Shown here: positions 6,420 to 8,509 of the stretch, piece after piece
How positions within the stretch are numbered: position 1 is the stretch's first letter
Layout of the letters: each line of letters opens with the position of its first letter
Origin: Thiomonas sp.
Lineage (GTDB): Bacteria; Pseudomonadota; Gammaproteobacteria; Burkholderiales; Burkholderiaceae_C
DNA length: 8,509 nucleotides
Assembly: GCA_027451915.1 (NCBI GenBank)
Contig: DAIDHU010000106.1
Coordinates: 1 to 8,509, forward strand
Direction of reading: 5' to 3'
Notes under the pieces: model-generated
Told to the model about the DNA's origin: nothing
Seen by the model: only the letters and a program-made list of their open reading frames with translations
The model's database searches: none
Program-made: the position numbers and the translations under genes

Positions 6420-8306
6420 ATGCACGACGAGCAAAAGCACGACAAGGGGTCCATGGCTGCGCTCAGCCTGGGCGCGCTGGGGGTGGTCTATGGAGACATC
6501 GGAACCAGCCCCCTGTACGCCTTCAAGGAGGCCTTCAACCCCGCGCACAGCCTGGGCTTCAACCCCGCCAACATCTACGGCGTGCTGTCCCTGATCTTCT
6601 GGGGGCTGACCATCATCGTGACGGTCAAGTACGTGGGCCTGGCGCTGCGCGCGGACAACGAGGGCGAGGGCGGCATCCTGGCGCTGATGGCCCTGGTCAT
6701 GCGGCGCTACGCCGCGCCCTCGCGCGGGCGGGTGCTGGCGGTGGCACTGGGCCTGATCGGCGCCGCCATGTTCTATGGCGACAGCATCATCACCCCGGCC
6801 ATCTCGGTGCTGTCGGCCATCGAGGGCACCGCCGTGGCCACGCCGCTGCTGCAGGACGCGGTGATTCCCATCACCGCCGTGATCCTGGTGGGCCTGTTCA
6901 TCGTCCAGAAGCGCGGCACCGCGCTGGTGGGCGCGTATTTCGGGCCGGTGATGATGCTGTGGTTCCTCGCCATCGGCGTGCTCGGCCTGACCCACATCGT
7001 CATCCACCCCGACGTGCTGCGCGCGCTCAACCCCTGGTGGGGCGTGGACATGTTCCTGCGCGAGCCGCGCCTGGCACTGTTCCTGCTGGGGGCGGTGTTC
7101 CTGACCCTCACCGGGGGCGAGGCCCTGTACGCCGACATGGGGCATTTCGGGCGCCTGCCGATACGCCGCGCCTGGCTGGGCGTGGTCATGCCGGGGCTGC
7201 TGCTGAACTATTTCGGGCAGGGCGCGCTGGTGCTGGCCAATCCGGCCGCCGGCAAGAATCCCTTTTTCTACATGGCGCCTTCCTGGGCCCTGTGGCCACT
7301 GGTGGTGCTGGCCACCATGGCCACGGTCATCGCCTCGCAGGCGGTGATCTCGGGCGCCTATTCCATGACCACCCAGGCCATCAAGCTGGGCTATCTGCCG
7401 CGCATGCGGGTGCTGTTCACCAACGAGCGCAACCAGGGGCAGATCTACGTGCCTTTCATCAACTGGACCATGCTGTTGTTCGTGCTGGCGCTGGTGATGG
7501 CTTTCCGCAGCTCGGACAACCTGGCCGCCGCCTATGGCATCGCCGTGAACATCACCATGGTCACCACCACGGTGTTCCTGTGGATGGTGGCGCCGCAGCG
7601 CTGGGGCTGGAGCACGCGTCGCGCCAACCTGGTGTTCGTCCCCCTGGCGCTGGTGGAGACGCTGTTCCTGGCGTCGAACTCGCTGAAAATCGATCACGGC
7701 GGCTGGTTCCCGCTGGTATTCGGCGCCGCCGTGTACACCCTGCTGTCCACGTGGAAGCGCGGGCGCAGCCTGCTCAAGCGCCAGCTTCAGGAGCATGCGC
7801 TGAACCTGAAGGACTTCGTGCACAGCCTTTCGACCTACCCGCCCACGCGGGTCGAGGGCACGGCCATCTACCTCACGCCCAACGCCGACACCGTGCCGCA
7901 TGCGCTGCTGCACAACCTCAAGCACAACAAGGTGCTGCACGAGCGCGTGGTGTTCCTGTCGGCGCAGGCCGCCGACGTGCCCCATGTCGGGCCCGACCAG
8001 GGCATCGACCTGCGCGCCATGGAAGAAGGCATCTATCTGCTGCATGTGCGCTATGGATTCAAGGACGAACCCGACATTCAGAAATTGTTGAAGGACTGCG
8101 AGCGCCTGTCGGGCCTGGAATTCCACCTGATGGAGACCTCCTTCTTCCTCGCGCGCCAAACCATCGTGCCGTCCAAGATTCCCGGCATGGCGCTGTGGCG
8201 CGAGGTGCTGTTCTCCTGGATGAGCCGCAACGCCCAGGAGGCCTCGGACTACTTCCGCATTCCGCCCAACCGGGTGGTGGAGCTGGGAACCCAGATCGAG
8301 ATCTGA
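6420..8306 (+). CDS. kup: Potassium uptake protein Kup (K+/H+ symporter)
   Basis: A 628-residue inner-membrane transporter of the KUP/HAK/KT family, close to E. coli Kup (622 residues), giving low-affinity proton-coupled potassium uptake. About twelve hydrophobic segments lie between residues 12 and 445, followed by a soluble cytoplasmic domain at 446-628. Family motifs include GVVYGDIGTSP (21-31), FYGD before IITPAIS (118-121 onward), GGEALYADMGHFG (232-244), NYFGQGAL, QAVISGAYS, AAYGIAV, LLHNLKHNKVLHERV (from about 496) and a C-terminal IPPNRVVELGTQIEI. D26, D121 and E234 occupy the acidic positions important in E. coli Kup (the second is Glu there, often Asp in relatives). The start is uncertain. 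ATG 6420 gives the usual hydrophilic leader but lacks a close ribosome site; ATG 6453 has AAGGGG just upstream and would give 617 residues; ATG 6360 looks too early. It is transcribed away from hemN and followed by a strong hairpin. Confidence 0.93.
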   Translation: MHDEQKHDKGSMAALSLGALGVVYGDIGTSPLYAFKEAFNPAHSLGFNPANIYGVLSLIFWGLTIIVTVKYVGLALRADNEGEGGILALMALVMRRYAAPSRGRVLAVALGLIGAAMFYGDSIITPAISVLSAIEGTAVATPLLQDAVIPITAVILVGLFIVQKRGTALVGAYFGPVMMLWFLAIGVLGLTHIVIHPDVLRALNPWWGVDMFLREPRLALFLLGAVFLTLTGGEALYADMGHFGRLPIRRAWLGVVMPGLLLNYFGQGALVLANPAAGKNPFFYMAPSWALWPLVVLATMATVIASQAVISGAYSMTTQAIKLGYLPRMRVLFTNERNQGQIYVPFINWTMLLFVLALVMAFRSSDNLAAAYGIAVNITMVTTTVFLWMVAPQRWGWSTRRANLVFVPLALVETLFLASNSLKIDHGGWFPLVFGAAVYTLLSTWKRGRSLLKRQLQEHALNLKDFVHSLSTYPPTRVEGTAIYLTPNADTVPHALLHNLKHNKVLHERVVFLSAQAADVPHVGPDQGIDLRAMEEGIYLLHVRYGFKDEPDIQKLLKDCERLSGLEFHLMETSFFLARQTIVPSKIPGMALWREVLFSWMSRNAQEASDYFRIPPNRVVELGTQIEI

Positions 8307-8328
8307 GATCCCGGTATCGGGGCGCAGG

Positions 8329-8372
8329 CCAGGCGCCGGCGCGGTGAAAATCCAACACCCCCGGCGCCCTGG
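8329..8372 (+). terminator. Long GC-rich hairpin after kup, possible terminator
   Basis: The arms CCAGGCGCCGG (8329-8339) and CCGGCGCCCTGG (8361-8372) pair with one bulged base. Inside them GGTG (8343-8346) pairs with CACC (8356-8359), closing a loop of about nine bases. The result is an extended imperfect hairpin of some 15 pairs starting 22 bases after the kup stop. No U-tract follows, so it is not a classical intrinsic terminator, though hairpins of this kind often mark gene ends in GC-rich genomes. Its position between kup and a following gene fits a 3'-end structure. Confidence 0.4.
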
Positions 8373-8383
8373 ACTGCGGCGCC

Positions 8384-8431
8384 CGCCGGCTCTGGCATCA
8401 TGCACACAGGCCGGCGCGTGGCGAGCCGGCG
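8384..8431 (+). repeat. Inverted repeat just upstream of the last gene's ribosome site
   Basis: CGCCGGCTC (8384-8392) and GAGCCGGCG (8423-8431) are perfect nine-base reverse complements separated by 30 bases. The right arm ends one base before the Shine-Dalgarno sequence at 8433-8438. The octamer GCCGGCGC also occurs three times in direct orientation (8335-8342, 8410-8417, 8425-8432). It could be a leader structure near the ribosome site; chance repetition in very GC-rich DNA is a fair alternative. Confidence 0.3.
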
Positions 8432-8444
8432 CAGGAGGTGCGAG

Positions 8445-8509
8445 ATGACCATCGCGATGGCAGCCTACAAGTCCGTCTATGCGGTCGAGGACGTGGAGCG
8501 CAAGCTCAG
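8445..8509 (+). CDS. Unrecognised protein, N-terminal 21 codons, truncated by window edge
   Basis: An ATG at 8445 is preceded by a perfect AGGAGG (8433-8438) with six-base spacing, the best ribosome site in the window. The open frame begins MTIAMAAYKSVYAVEDVE and continues without a stop to the right edge. I do not recognise the family from 21 residues. There is no signal peptide or membrane segment in what is visible. It follows kup on the same strand, 138 bases after its stop, with a hairpin between them, so it is more likely an independent unit than part of a kup operon. That it is a real gene rests on the ribosome site and open frame only. Confidence 0.6.
   Translation, partial: MTIAMAAYKSVYAVEDVERKL

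Noticed and set aside
6204..8405. Open reading frame of 733 codons on the minus strand covering kup
   Set aside because: It lies fully opposite kup, is very rich in His, Gln, Gly and Arg, has no recognisable motif, and also runs through the hemN-kup intergenic region. It is a GC-bias artefact.
1..8509. Search for mobile elements, CRISPR, tRNA, toxin-antitoxin or defence genes
   Set aside because: No terminal repeats with a transposase, no regularly spaced repeats, no cloverleaf sequence and no defence-type domain were seen. Nearly the whole window is occupied by housekeeping genes, with uniform GC-rich codon use.

Overview
The window is a compact, GC-rich stretch of ordinary bacterial chromosome, with strong G/C preference at third codon positions. 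The gene families and their arrangement (a DUF3683-type fused FAD/iron-sulfur oxidoreductase followed by a HIT protein, next to metH, hemN and kup) suggest a betaproteobacterium, probably of the order Burkholderiales. That placement is inferred from family resemblance. I saw no tRNA, rRNA, CRISPR array, insertion sequence, phage gene or other sign of recent transfer.

Layout from left to right: (1) the first 97 codons or so of metH (B12-dependent methionine synthase) on the minus strand, running off the left edge; (2) a 117-base divergent intergenic region with an AT-rich start region for metH, a near-perfect 28-base inverted repeat and a -10-like element for the next gene; (3) a very large plus-strand gene (1328 residues from the chosen start) encoding a single-chain flavin/iron-sulfur dehydrogenase: DUF3683, GlcD-like FAD domain, FAD-oxidase C-terminal domain with a large insert, two 4Fe-4S motifs and two CCG cysteine domains; (4) a small HIT-family gene whose GTG start overlaps the stop of the big gene in the tetranucleotide GTGA; (5) hemN (oxygen-independent coproporphyrinogen III oxidase, radical SAM) on the minus strand, its 3' end overlapping the 3' end of the HIT gene by 19 bases; (6) a 173-base divergent region with a weak FNR-like box; (7) kup, a low-affinity potassium/proton symporter, on the plus strand; (8) a long imperfect hairpin after kup, then the first 21 codons of an unrecognised gene preceded by a textbook Shine-Dalgarno sequence.

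The big oxidoreductase and the HIT gene clearly form a translationally coupled two-gene unit. The other genes are housekeeping functions (methionine synthesis, heme synthesis, potassium uptake) placed next to one another without evident functional linkage. I found no convincing new multi-gene system. The least understood item is the DUF3683 fusion enzyme, whose substrate cannot be read from the sequence, and its coupling to a HIT protein. Several very long antisense reading frames are shadows caused by GC-rich codon usage.
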